Shown here: one piece after another, positions 7,881 to 16,524 of the stretch | How positions within the stretch are numbered: position 1 is the first letter of the stretch | Layout: the number at the start of each line of letters is the position of its first letter | Origin: Comamonadaceae bacterium CD01 | Lineage (GTDB): Bacteria; Pseudomonadota; Gammaproteobacteria; Burkholderiales; Burkholderiaceae_C | Direction: 5' to 3' | Length of the DNA stretch: 57,073 nucleotides | NCBI GenBank assembly: GCA_002894305.1 | Contig: PGEI01000009.1 | Location: 1 to 57,073, forward strand | Translations under genes and position numbers: made by a program | The notes under the pieces: generated by a model | Databases searched by the model: none | The model's input: the letters and a program-made list of their open reading frames with translations, nothing else | What the model was told of the DNA's origin: nothing

Positions 7881-9062
7881 TCAGAAGCGGTGGCGCAGGC
7901 CTGCAGTAATGCCGGTGCGGCTGCGCGCGCCGTTGGCGTCCAGCGCCATCCCATTGCCGCCGCTGACGCGAGTGTGGTCGACGCCGAAATAGGCATCAGT
8001 GCGCTTGGAGAACGCATAGTCGGCCACCGCGACCAGGAAGTTGGCCTTGCCGTTGAACGCGCCACTGGCCGAGCCCGTCTGCTTGGCGTGGTAGTAATGC
8101 GCGCCCAGGTTCAGCTGCGGTGTGATCTGGTAACCAGCGCCCACGGTGTACATCTGGCGCTTGTTGGCGTGGTCCAGCACATTCATCGGGTTAGCAAGTG
8201 CACTGGCGCCCGGCAGGAAGCCGCCGTTGGACGCACCAGACCAGTACGCTGCCAGCAAACCGCTGTCCACGATGCTGTTCACGCCTGGGGTGAACGTGCC
8301 CTTGCGCTTGTTCAACGCATAGCCGGCATTGAAGTACCAGCCTTGCATGCGATAGGAGCCACCCAGTGTCCAGGCATCGACCTTGGTGTCACCCGGCAGT
8401 GTCGTGCGCAAATACCCCCCGCCCACGGCCAGACCCTTGTCGGCATAGCGCAGATAACCACCAAAGGTCTTGATGCCGCCAGTCGCAGCATTCACACCGG
8501 GGCCAAGCTTCTCGACGGTATTGCCTTCATCAAACGAGTACTGCAGCGACCCGCGAACGGCCCCCATCTCGGCGGTGTACTTGATCATGTTGCTGGCACG
8601 CGCGCTCATCGCCATGCCGATCTCGGGCTTGTACGCCTCCATGTAGGGCGAGTACGGGAACGATGCATAGGTAGTCGTCACCACATCGAACAGTACGTTG
8701 TACTGCCGACCCATCGTGATGCGGCCAAAGCTGTTGCTTTGCAGTCCCACCCACGACTGCTGGAAAAAGTTGGCGGCCGCCTGGGTGCCATCGTCGGCAT
8801 TGAAGCGGGCCTCCAGGTTGGCCAGGGCCTTCAGGCCGCCGCCCAGGTCCTCGGTGACGTTGACGCCCCAGCGGCTGTTGGACATGCCGCCGCCAATCAT
8901 CTTGCTGGAAGCCTCATTCTGGGCATTGGAAACATGGCGGTAGGCCACGTCCACGATGCCGTACAGCTGCACGCTGCTGGCATTGGCCTGGGCATAGGAC
9001 AGCGGCGCGGCAACGGCCAGCATGGCGGCCAGTGCGAGAGTCTTGGGGGTGAACAGGCGCAT
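7881..9062 (-). CDS. Outer-membrane porin, Omp32 family (gram-negative porin)
   Basis: A 393-residue trimeric-type general porin. An N-terminal Sec signal peptide is visible (hydrophobic LALAAMLAVAAPLSYA, cleavage after about residue 24 or 26). It is followed by the VQLYGIVDVAYRH first strand, the LGGGLKALANLEARFN strand and the WVGLQSNSFGRITMGRQYN region. The protein ends in Phe (GLRHRF), which the BAM machinery needs. Strands alternate as in 16-stranded beta-barrels. It allows diffusion of small solutes, often anions in this family. GC is lower than in the surrounding genes, as is common for highly expressed porins. A terminator follows it. It is one of three porins in the window, and a second lies directly upstream on the same strand. 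Confidence 0.92.
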   Translation of the reverse strand: MRLFTPKTLALAAMLAVAAPLSYAQANASSVQLYGIVDVAYRHVSNAQNEASSKMIGGGMSNSRWGVNVTEDLGGGLKALANLEARFNADDGTQAAANFFQQSWVGLQSNSFGRITMGRQYNVLFDVVTTTYASFPYSPYMEAYKPEIGMAMSARASNMIKYTAEMGAVRGSLQYSFDEGNTVEKLGPGVNAATGGIKTFGGYLRYADKGLAVGGGYLRTTLPGDTKVDAWTLGGSYRMQGWYFNAGYALNKRKGTFTPGVNSIVDSGLLAAYWSGASNGGFLPGASALANPMNVLDHANKRQMYTVGAGYQITPQLNLGAHYYHAKQTGSASGAFNGKANFLVAVADYAFSKRTDAYFGVDHTRVSGGNGMALDANGARSRTGITAGLRHRF

Positions 9063-9260
9063 GGTTTGTCTCTTTCAATCGAGAGTTGTGAATGAAAGTT
9101 TCATTCTAGGAAACACCCCGGTGTGAGCAAGCTCACAGTGCATCCGCACCACAGTCGTTTTCCCGCATAGCCTGTTGCGCAGGTGACACATGGGGCGCAT
9201 GGGGCGGCGCGTCGTGGCGCCAGCGGCGCGCGCGAAACCGGCTACTGCGTTGCCTGCGCG

Positions 9261-9289
9261 AAAAAAACAAAGCCCGCACAGGGCGGGCT
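9261..9289 (-). terminator. Rho-independent terminator after a small open frame
   Basis: On the minus strand AGCCCGC-CCTGT-GCGGGCT is followed by TTGTTTTTTT. The stem (9271-9277 with 9283-9289) overlaps the stop codon of the short frame at 9289-9378. It points away from the second porin, which already has its own terminator at 9420-9449. This suggests that a transcription unit once ended here. Confidence 0.7.
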
Positions 9290-9378
9290 CAGACAGGCAG
9301 AACGGGATTGCGGCGGGCGAGGGCATCGAGAAAACGCGCCAAGCCTTCTTTTTGTTCTTTGCTGTACTTGGAGGTCAT
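9289..9378 (-). pseudogene. Possible 3' remnant of a crotonase-like gene, or a 29-residue small ORF
   Basis: A 29-residue frame, MTSKYSKEQKEGLARF... ending RRNPVLPV, stops directly on a good terminator. The pattern SKEQKEGLARFL...RRNP resembles the last residues of enoyl-CoA hydratase/isomerase proteins, which usually read like 'SEEQKEGLRAFLEKRKP'. The frame stays open upstream of the ATG but runs into the terminator hairpin of the second porin, so no gene body is left. Two readings are possible: the tail of a deleted gene that kept its terminator, or a genuine tiny gene. The rest of the 426-bp gap between the two porins (9063-9488) holds only the two terminators and promoter-proximal DNA. 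Confidence 0.3.
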
Positions 9379-9419
9379 CACGGCATTCCATGGCGCCGCA
9401 CCGAACGGCAGGCACCCAC

Positions 9420-9449
9420 AAAAAAACCGCCACCCGAGGGCGGCGGTTT
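9420..9449 (-). terminator. Rho-independent terminator of the second porin
   Basis: On the minus strand AAACCGCC...GGCGGTTT (8-bp stem, 9424-9431 with 9442-9449) is followed by a run of seven T. It lies about 40 bp past the porin stop codon. Confidence 0.85.
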
Positions 9450-9488
9450 GCATGCGATCCAATCGCGCCGGCCTGGGCCGGCATCGGA

Positions 9489-10526
9489 TTAGAAAGCGTG
9501 GCGGATGCCGACTTGCAGACCTTGCTGCTTGCCGCTGGCGGTCAAGCCAGCGCTCGTGGCCAGGTTACCGGCGTTCAGGCCGAAAGTAGCACCATTCTTG
9601 TTCTTCAGGTAGGCATAGGTGCCGTACACGGCGGTGCGCTTGGACAGATCATAGACATAGCCCAGCGAGAATTCGTTGGCCTTGGCGCTGCTGTCGCTCC
9701 ACTTGTAGTGGCTGTATGCGGCCTTGATCTTGCCGGCGCCCACGGGAGCGGTTACGCCCAGCATGTAGCTCTTGAGCTTCTCGCTGTTGCCCAGATCGTC
9801 CTTGTACTTGGTGTTCTTGTAGGCAGCGGCCAGCTTGGCAGCGCCCAGATCGTACGAACCACCCAGCTGCCACGTCGTCAGGTCTTCAGCAGCAGGATTC
9901 AGGCCACCCACACGGTTGCCGTTGAGCTTGTCGTAGCCAAAGCCCACGCTCAGAGGGCCGTTGTCATAGGTCGCACCCAGGGTGATGTAGCGGTTATCGC
10001 GCGAAGCGGTTTGCTCGCCAAAGCCGTAGTTAACACCCAGCTTGAAGCCGGCAATATTGGGCGTGTAGTAGGTAATACCGTTTTCAACACGTGCCGCATA
10101 GCCGTTGCCCCAGAAGCGGGTAGCACCAATACCGGTATCACCAAATGGGTCGTAGCGCGAAACGGCCAGGTAGGAAGCGGTCAGCTCGCGGCCAAAGCGC
10201 ACGATACCGAAGCCGCCTTCCAGGCCAACGTACGAAGTACGCTTGAAGTCGAAACCACCGCCAGCAGCCTTGCCTTCGCCGGTGTCGGTGCCGATGCCGC
10301 CTTCCAGGTTGAAGATGGCCTTCAGGCCGCCACCCAGGTCTTCGGTGCCGCGCAGGCCCAGACGGCTGTTGGTGGTGCCACCGTAGTTGGTCAGGCCGTA
10401 GACGTTCTTGTCGCCCTTGATGTAGGTGGGGCCGGTGTCAACAACGCCGTACAGAGTCACGGAGGACTGCGCCATGGCCAGGCCGGAAGCGGACAGGACT
10501 GCCAGGGCGATCAGGGATTTTTTCAT
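9489..10526 (-). CDS. Outer-membrane porin, Omp32 family (gram-negative porin)
   Basis: A 345-residue porin. The signal peptide MKKSLIALAVLSASGLAMA is cut after about residue 19. The first strand is SSVTLYGVVDTGPTY, then comes LGGGLKAIFNLEGG, then a set of amphipathic strands, ending in the outer-membrane-targeting GIRHAF. The start was chosen at the Met before the signal peptide. The frame stays open upstream, but the extension has no porin character. A GGAGAACC ribosome-binding sequence lies a few bases before this ATG. Fold, location and role are as for the other two porins. Its sequence differs enough from the 7.9-9.1 kb porin that they are not a recent duplication. Confidence 0.93.
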   Translation of the reverse strand: MKKSLIALAVLSASGLAMAQSSVTLYGVVDTGPTYIKGDKNVYGLTNYGGTTNSRLGLRGTEDLGGGLKAIFNLEGGIGTDTGEGKAAGGGFDFKRTSYVGLEGGFGIVRFGRELTASYLAVSRYDPFGDTGIGATRFWGNGYAARVENGITYYTPNIAGFKLGVNYGFGEQTASRDNRYITLGATYDNGPLSVGFGYDKLNGNRVGGLNPAAEDLTTWQLGGSYDLGAAKLAAAYKNTKYKDDLGNSEKLKSYMLGVTAPVGAGKIKAAYSHYKWSDSSAKANEFSLGYVYDLSKRTAVYGTYAYLKNKNGATFGLNAGNLATSAGLTASGKQQGLQVGIRHAF

Positions 10527-10731
10527 TGCGAGGTTCTCCAAGGTTGAACAGAGGGCGCCGCTTTGGGGCGCCAACCTCCTGGTGGGGAAGTTGGGACTAT
10601 TGCACCAGAGGGGACTGTGATCTGCAAAGCAAATCGGCGAAGGACCACTGGAAAACCCGGCATTCGTTGTGGCGTTGCAACATTTCGCCCTTACGCCCAG
10701 ACACATTGCCCAAGTGCCACCTGGCAGGCAT

Positions 10732-11181
10732 TCATCCCTCGACCAGTTCGAAACTGGTCGTGATTTGCGCTGTTTTGCCCAGCATGATGCTGGCCGAGCA
10801 GTATTTCTCGTGGCTAAGCGCAATGGCGCGCTCCACCGCCGCTGCGGGCAGGTTGCGGCCGGTGACGGTGAAGTGCATGTGGATGCTGGTGAACACCTTG
10901 GGCTCGGTGGCGGCGCGCTCGCTGGTCAGCCGCACGGTGCAGCCGCGCACCTCGTGGCGCCCGCGCTGCAGTATGAGCACCACGTCGTAGGCGGTGCAGC
11001 CGCCGGTGCCGGCAAGCACGGCCTCCATGGGCCGCGGCGCAAGGTTCTGGCCACCGCGCCCGGGGTGCTCGACGTCGGGCGCGCCGTCCATCATCAGCAC
11101 GTGGCCGCTGCCGGTCTCGGCCACAAAGCCCATGCCGGTGCGCGTGCCGGCGGGGCCGGTCCAGCTGACGGTGCATTCCAT
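10732..11181 (-). CDS. OsmC/Ohr-family peroxiredoxin-like protein
   Basis: A 149-residue OsmC-family protein. The two conserved cysteines are visible: Cys62 in GTGGCTAYDVV and Cys128 in HEKYCSASIML. In this family they reduce organic hydroperoxides. Length is typical. The ATG at 11181 gives a normal N-terminus (MECTVSWTG). The frame continues upstream but without family character. The gene is divergent from the candidate small RNA at 11256 and from the toxin-antitoxin pair. It is probably a cytoplasmic stress protein. Whether the substrate class is Ohr-like or YhfA/OsmC-like is not decided by these motifs. Confidence 0.9.
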   Translation of the reverse strand: MECTVSWTGPAGTRTGMGFVAETGSGHVLMMDGAPDVEHPGRGGQNLAPRPMEAVLAGTGGCTAYDVVLILQRGRHEVRGCTVRLTSERAATEPKVFTSIHMHFTVTGRNLPAAAVERAIALSHEKYCSASIMLGKTAQITTSFELVEG

Positions 11182-11221
11182 GGCGGTGTTCTCCCCAAAA
11201 AGACGAAAAAGAAAATAGATG

Positions 11222-11249
11222 TTGCAGTGCAATATTTTTACACTACAAT
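11222..11249 (+). promoter_or_regulatory. Sigma70-type promoter for the candidate small RNA
   Basis: TTGCAG (11222-11227) and TACAAT (11244-11249) are spaced by 16 bp in an AT-rich patch. The expected start of transcription is near 11256. It matches the -35/-10 consensus better than anything else seen nearby. Confidence 0.65.
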
Positions 11250-11255
11250 CGGCAC

Positions 11256-11351
11256 CAAGCGCTGGCACCCAGGTGTTGCGCACCGATTGTCTCCTCCATC
11301 TCCTCAAAGGATGGATTACGCCCCGCACCGCAAGGTTCGGGGCGTTTTTTT
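11256..11351 (+). ncRNA. Candidate small RNA (~95 nt) with anti-Shine-Dalgarno loops and intrinsic terminator
   Basis: Starting from the promoter at 11222-11249, the transcript would hold three hairpins. The first is an imperfect one in GCGCTGGCACC...GGTGTTGCGC (about 11259-11281). The second is a short TCCATC/GATGGA stem (11295-11300 with 11310-11315), whose loop is TCCTCAAAG. The third is a strong CGCCCCG/CGGGGCG terminator stem with seven T (11319-11351). CTCCTCC at 11291-11297 and TCCTC in the loop can both pair with ribosome-binding sites. No open frame of note fits inside. From memory, a small RNA of similar size with anti-Shine-Dalgarno sequence has been described in Betaproteobacteria as toxic when expressed in E. 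coli. I cannot confirm membership in that family here. The rest of the 336-bp gap before mntA shows nothing further. Confidence 0.6.
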
Positions 11352-11517
11352 GCGCCCGCGTTCGGGCGCGCTGCGGTCGCAGCGCGTCACATGCCTGGCG
11401 GCACAGTGGCGGTGCCATGACGGCGAATGTGTGGCGAATGTGCAACGGTTGTTCACCAGGCGCATGCCGCCTACCATTGGCACGGCGAGCGTACGGAACG
11501 TATTTTCAGGAGCAGAC

Positions 11518-11808
11518 ATGCGCCCCTCAGAAGCATTGGCCCGCCACCGGGAAGCAGTCCACCAGGTGATTGCCGCGCACCACGCCTGCAATGGCCGGGT
11601 GTTTGGCTCGGTGGTGCATGGCCGCGACGCACCCGGCAGCGATCTGGACATTTTGATCGACACCACGAACGAGACCACGTTGATGGACGTGGCAGCCATT
11701 CAGGTTGCCCTGCAGGCGCTGCTGGCCGTGCCCGTCGACGTCGTCACGCCCAAGGCATTGCCGGAGCGTTTTCGCGGCCAGGTGCTGCGCGAAGCACGTC
11801 CGATATGA
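11518..11808 (+). CDS. mntA: MntA-type nucleotidyltransferase antitoxin
   Basis: A 96-residue minimal nucleotidyltransferase. The family motif GS-X10-DXD is complete: Gly30-Ser31, then Asp42-Leu-Asp44 (GSVVHGRDAPGSDLDILID). MntA enzymes use ATP to add AMP to the partner HepT at a tyrosine near its active site and so neutralise it. An AGGAG ribosome-binding site lies directly before the ATG at 11518. The frame continues upstream without family character. The hepT gene follows after 7 bp, so the pair forms an operon in the order antitoxin-toxin. Composition is less GC-rich than in the core genes around, which fits acquired defence or addiction modules. Confidence 0.88.
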   Translation: MRPSEALARHREAVHQVIAAHHACNGRVFGSVVHGRDAPGSDLDILIDTTNETTLMDVAAIQVALQALLAVPVDVVTPKALPERFRGQVLREARPI

Positions 11809-11815
11809 GCCCGCC

Positions 11816-12175
11816 ATGAGCAAGGCCGACCGGGTTGGCGACTATCTATCGCACATGTTGACCGCGTTGGAGCGCATCGAGCGCTACACCGCGGACATGG
11901 ATGAAGCGCAATTCATGGCCAATGCGTTGGTACAGGATGCGGCGCTGCGCAACATCGAAATCATCGGCGAGGCGGCCAACAACATTCAGCGTGCAGCGCC
12001 TGAATTTGCCGCACAGCACAGCGAGGTGCCGTGGCTGGTGGTGTACACCATGCGCAACCGCATTACGCACGGCTACGACAGCGTCGACCTGGCCATTGTC
12101 TGGCGGACGATCCGCAGCGATCTGCCTGCGCTGAAAATTCAGATCGAGCGGGTGCGGGCCAGCGTGCGGGCGTAG
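11816..12175 (+). CDS. hepT: HepT-type HEPN-domain toxin (ribonuclease)
   Basis: A 119-residue HEPN protein. The catalytic motif RX4HXY is intact: Arg80, His85 and Tyr87 in MRNRITHGYDS. In characterised HepT/MntA systems this motif cuts RNA and the tyrosine is the target of AMPylation by MntA. The conserved helix RNIEIIGEAANNI is also present. The start ATG at 11816 follows the mntA stop by a few bases. Both partners appear intact, so the system is probably functional. In many described operons hepT comes first; here it follows mntA. Confidence 0.9.
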   Translation: MSKADRVGDYLSHMLTALERIERYTADMDEAQFMANALVQDAALRNIEIIGEAANNIQRAAPEFAAQHSEVPWLVVYTMRNRITHGYDSVDLAIVWRTIRSDLPALKIQIERVRASVRA

Positions 12176-12258
12176 CCGCCGCGGATGAACGACAGCCGTC
12201 GCCGGGGTCTATCATGTCCGCCCGCGCCGTTCGTGCTGCGGCGCAGCAAAATACACCC

Positions 12259-13851
12259 ATGACCCAAGTCCAGACTGCCTCCCATTCCTTTGTTCTCTCC
12301 CCGGCCGAATACCTGAAGAAAGTACTGACCGCGCGCGTCTACGACGTGGCGCGCGAGTCGGATCTGCAGCCGGCCAAGGCGCTGAGCCGGCGCCTGCACA
12401 ACAAGGTGCTTTTGAAGCGCGAGGATCAGCAGCCGGTGTTCAGCTTCAAGCTGCGCGGCGCGTACAACAAGATGGCACAGCTGCCGGCCGACCAACTGGC
12501 GCGCGGGGTGATTTGCGCGTCGGCCGGCAACCATGCGCAGGGCGTGGCGATGAGCTCGGCGCGCCTGGGCACGCGCGCCGTCATCGTCATGCCGACGTCG
12601 ACGCCGCAGGTCAAGGTGGACGCGGTGCGCCAGCTCGGCGGCGAGGTGGTGCTGGTGGGCGACAGCTATTCCGACGCCTACGAGCACGCGCTGGCGCTGC
12701 AGGCCGAACAGGGCCTGACGTTTGTGCACCCGTTCGACGACCCCGACGTGATTGCCGGCCAGGGCACGATTGCCATGGAGTTGCTGCGCCAGGTCCAGGC
12801 GCTGGGCAATGCGCGGCTGGATGCTGTGTTCGTGCAAATTGGCGGCGGCGGGCTGATTGCCGGCATTGCCAGCTACATCAAGGCGCTGCGCCCGGAAGTC
12901 AAGATCATCGGCGTGCAGACGGTGGACTCGGACGCGATGGCCCAGTCGGCCCAGGCCGGCGCGCGCGTGCAACTGCCCGATGTGGGCCTGTTTGCCGACG
13001 GCACGGCAGTCAAGCTGGTCGGCGAGGAGACGTTTCGCCTGGCGAGCAAGCTGGTCGACGAGTATGTGCGCGTGGACACCGACGCCGTGTGCGCGGCGAT
13101 CAAGGACATTTTTGCCGACACGCGCAGCATCGTCGAGCCGTCGGGCGCGCTGGGCGTGGCGGCCATCAAGCAGTACGTGGCCAAAAACAAGACGCGCGGC
13201 GAGACCTATGTGGCCATTTTGTCGGGCGCCAACATGAACTTCGACCGCCTGCGCTTCGTCGCCGAGCGCGCCGACATGGGCGAGGAACGCGAGGCGCTGT
13301 TCGCGGTGACGATTCCCGAGGAGCGCGGCAGCTTTCGCCGCTTTTGCGAGGTGGTGGGCGCGCTGCCGGGCGGCCCGCGCAGCGTGACCGAGTTCAACTA
13401 CCGCATCAGCGACGAGCGCAAGGCCCATGTCTTCGTCGGCCTGTCGACGCACGGCAAGGGCGAGTCCGAGAAGATCGCCAAAAGCTTTCTGAAAAACGGC
13501 TTCGAATCGCTGGATCTGACGCATGACGAGATGGCCAAGGAGCATTTGCGCCACCTGGTGGGCGGCCACTCCAACCTGGCGCGCGACGAGCGGCTGATGC
13601 GCTTCACCTTCCCCGAGCGTCCGGGCGCGCTGTTCAAATTCTTGAGCCTGATGCGCCCGACCTGGAACATCTCGCTGTTCCACTACCGCAACCAGGGCGC
13701 CGACTACGGCCGCATCCTGGTCGGCATGCAGGTGCCGGCGCAGGACGGCGCGGCGTTCGACGCGTTTTTGCAGGAACTGGATTACCCCTGGGTGGAAGAG
13801 ACGCACAACCCGGCGTACCGGCTGTTTCTGCAGGCCAATGGGCGGGCGTGA
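12259..13851 (+). CDS. ilvA: Threonine ammonia-lyase, biosynthetic
   Basis: A 530-residue PLP enzyme that deaminates threonine to 2-oxobutanoate, the first step of isoleucine synthesis. The PLP lysine is Lys64 in VFSFKLRGAYNKM. The phosphate-binding glycine loop is QIGGGGLIAGIASY, and the SAGNHAQGVA motif is present. The C-terminal third holds two ACT-like regulatory domains (about 345-425 and 440-525), which bind isoleucine and valine in the E. coli enzyme. Length is close to the biosynthetic type (about 510), unlike the short catabolic TdcB. The ATG at 12259 was chosen because it gives the usual N-terminus. An in-frame ATG 15 codons upstream is less likely. Confidence 0.93.
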   Translation: MTQVQTASHSFVLSPAEYLKKVLTARVYDVARESDLQPAKALSRRLHNKVLLKREDQQPVFSFKLRGAYNKMAQLPADQLARGVICASAGNHAQGVAMSSARLGTRAVIVMPTSTPQVKVDAVRQLGGEVVLVGDSYSDAYEHALALQAEQGLTFVHPFDDPDVIAGQGTIAMELLRQVQALGNARLDAVFVQIGGGGLIAGIASYIKALRPEVKIIGVQTVDSDAMAQSAQAGARVQLPDVGLFADGTAVKLVGEETFRLASKLVDEYVRVDTDAVCAAIKDIFADTRSIVEPSGALGVAAIKQYVAKNKTRGETYVAILSGANMNFDRLRFVAERADMGEEREALFAVTIPEERGSFRRFCEVVGALPGGPRSVTEFNYRISDERKAHVFVGLSTHGKGESEKIAKSFLKNGFESLDLTHDEMAKEHLRHLVGGHSNLARDERLMRFTFPERPGALFKFLSLMRPTWNISLFHYRNQGADYGRILVGMQVPAQDGAAFDAFLQELDYPWVEETHNPAYRLFLQANGRA

Positions 13852-14096
13852 GGGGGAGGGGTGGGCGGCAGATGGGTCAGCCCTGCCGCCAATGCCAAAA
13901 ACCGCGCCGGCCTTGCTCCCTCTCCCCCCGGGAGAGGGTTGGGGTGAGGACGGTGTGCACAGCAACAGGCTTTTGCCGAGGCCGACGCCGCTGGCCCCCA
14001 CCCCCGCCCTCCCCCAGAGGGAGAGGGAGAAATACACACGCCGGTCGGCAGCTTTGCTCCTTCCCCCTCTGGGGGTAGGTTGGGATGGGGGCGGCT
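13850..14096. repeat. Cluster of G-rich palindromic repeats between ilvA and cobS
   Basis: At least three to four units in alternating orientation fill the gap. They include CTCCCCCCGGGAGAGGG (about 13920-13936) with GGTTGGGGTGAGG, CCCGCCCTCCCCCAGAGGG (about 14006-14024), and CCCCCTCTGGGGG at about 14066. The last one ends about 10 bp before the cobS start codon, so it forms the leader of cobS. No riboswitch is visible. Confidence 0.85.
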
Positions 14097-14100
14097 GGCC

Positions 14101-14910
14101 ATGATCCAAGCCCTGCGCCACTATCTGCTGGCCGTGCAGTTCTTCACCCGCCTGCCCGTCACCGGCCGGCTGGCGGCGTGGGTCGGCTACAGCCCGGCCC
14201 TGCTCAACGCGGCCAGCGCGCACTTTCCCGGTGTCGGCTGGCCGGTGGCAGCCGTTGCCTGCGCCGTGTACGCGCCACTGTGGTGGGCGCTGGGTAGCGG
14301 CGGCTTTGCGCCGCTGGCAGCGGCCGCGCTGGCCACGGCCACCACGCTGCTGGCGACCGGCGGCTTTCACGAGGACGGCCTGGCCGACACCGCCGACGGC
14401 CTGGGCGGCGGCTACACGCGCGAGCGCGTGCTGGAGATCATGAAGGACTCGCGCATTGGCGCGTTCGGCGCCATGGCGCTGGTGCTGGCGCTGCTCACCA
14501 AGCTGGCGCTGCTGGCACAGCTGGGCAGCACGTCGCTGGCGCCGGCGCTGTTGGCGCTGCTGGGCGCGCATGTGCTGTCGCGCTGGTGGCCGCTGACGGT
14601 GATGCGCTGCCTGCCCTATGCAGGCGACGGCGCAAGCAGCAAAGCTAAGCCGCTGGCCAGCCACACCAGCGCTGCAGCCGTTGCCGCCGGCGCGCTGTGG
14701 TGTGTGCCGGCGCTGCTGTGGCTGGGCGCGGCGCTGGGCTGGGCGGCGCTGGCCAGCGCCGTCGTCGTCAGCGGCCTGGCCGCGCAGTGGATGCACTGGC
14801 GGCTGGCGCAGCGGCTGCAGGGCTTTACCGGCGACGGCCTGGGCGCGGTGCAGCAACTGGGCGAGCTGGGCTTTTACCTGGGGCTGGCGCTGGCGCTGGC
14901 GCAGCGGTGA
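14101..14910 (+). CDS. cobS: Adenosylcobinamide-GDP ribazoletransferase (cobalamin synthase)
   Basis: A 269-residue, very hydrophobic inner-membrane enzyme that joins adenosylcobinamide-GDP and alpha-ribazole, the last assembly step of vitamin B12. Family signatures are FFTRLPV at the N-terminus and FHEDGLADTADGLGGG followed by VLEIMKDSRIGAFG. The acidic DGLADTADG cluster is thought to bind metal and substrate. Several transmembrane helices follow. The start ATG at 14101 immediately follows the repeat cluster. The stop overlaps the GTG start of the next gene by 4 bp. The rest of the cobalamin pathway is not in the window. Confidence 0.93.
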   Translation: MIQALRHYLLAVQFFTRLPVTGRLAAWVGYSPALLNAASAHFPGVGWPVAAVACAVYAPLWWALGSGGFAPLAAAALATATTLLATGGFHEDGLADTADGLGGGYTRERVLEIMKDSRIGAFGAMALVLALLTKLALLAQLGSTSLAPALLALLGAHVLSRWWPLTVMRCLPYAGDGASSKAKPLASHTSAAAVAAGALWCVPALLWLGAALGWAALASAVVVSGLAAQWMHWRLAQRLQGFTGDGLGAVQQLGELGFYLGLALALAQR

Positions 14911-15476
14911 GCCAGCTGTGGCTGGTGCGCCATGCGCGCCCGCTGCAGGCGGATGGCCTGTGCTACGGGCGGCTGGATCTGGCGGCCGACGCGCAGGCCA
15001 CGGCGTTGGCGGCGCTGCAACTGCACACGGCGCTGCCACCGGACGTGGCCGCGCTGCGCCACTCGCCGCTGCTGCGCTGCGCGCAGCTGGCTCAGCAGTT
15101 GCAGGCCCTGCGCCCGGCGCTGGCGCTGACGGCCGACCCGCGGCTGGCCGAGATGGATTTCGGCAGCTGGGAGGGCCGCACCTGGAGCGCCATCGACCGC
15201 CAGGCGCTGGACGCCTGGGCCGCCGACCTGGCAGGCCACGCGCCCGGCGGCGGCGAGCCGCTGGCCGCGATGCTGCAGCGCGTGGCCGCAGCGCTGCGGC
15301 AGGCGCGCGCGCAGGCACGGCAGGCGGGCGGTGCCGACCAGGTATGGATCACCCACGCCGGCGTGGCGCGCTGCGTGGACTGGCTGCTGGGCCCGCACGC
15401 CACGCGCACGCCGCAGGCGCACGAATGGCCGGTGCAGGCGCCGGTCTTTGGCGGCTGGGCCTGCATTCCTCTATAG
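14907..15476 (+). CDS. cobC: Histidine phosphatase, probable alpha-ribazole phosphatase
   Basis: A 189-residue histidine-phosphatase protein. The catalytic LVRHARP motif holds Arg8-His9. A second histidine lies in [10 protein letters not shown], and the arginine in [10 protein letters not shown] fits the phosphate pocket. [12 protein letters not shown] is typical of CobC, which removes phosphate from alpha-ribazole phosphate or cobalamin phosphate. It starts with GTG at 14907 in a 4-bp overlap with cobS, so the two are translationally coupled. This context strongly favours the cobalamin role over a generic phosphoglycerate-mutase-like phosphatase. Confidence 0.87.
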   Translation: MSQLWLVRHARPLQADGLCYGRLDLAADAQATALAALQLHTALPPDVAALRHSPLLRCAQLAQQLQALRPALALTADPRLAEMDFGSWEGRTWSAIDRQALDAWAADLAGHAPGGGEPLAAMLQRVAAALRQARAQARQAGGADQVWITHAGVARCVDWLLGPHATRTPQAHEWPVQAPVFGGWACIPL

Positions 15477-15486
15477 CTTCGTGACA

Positions 15487-16503
<1,017 letters not shown>

Positions 16504-16524
16504 TCTTTTTCTCGGAGGAAAACC

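Noticed and set aside
5415-9095. A long plus-strand open frame opposite the M20 gene, dppB and the first porin
   Set aside because: His/Gln/Arg-rich composition, no motif, and it crosses a terminator and repeats.
13852-14100. Cobalamin riboswitch upstream of cobS
   Set aside because: The leader is filled by G-rich repeats; I see no B12-box-like sequence or typical junction elements.
12139-15318. A long minus-strand open frame across ilvA, cobS and cobC
   Set aside because: It runs through three recognised genes and the repeat cluster and has no domain; it is a composition artefact.
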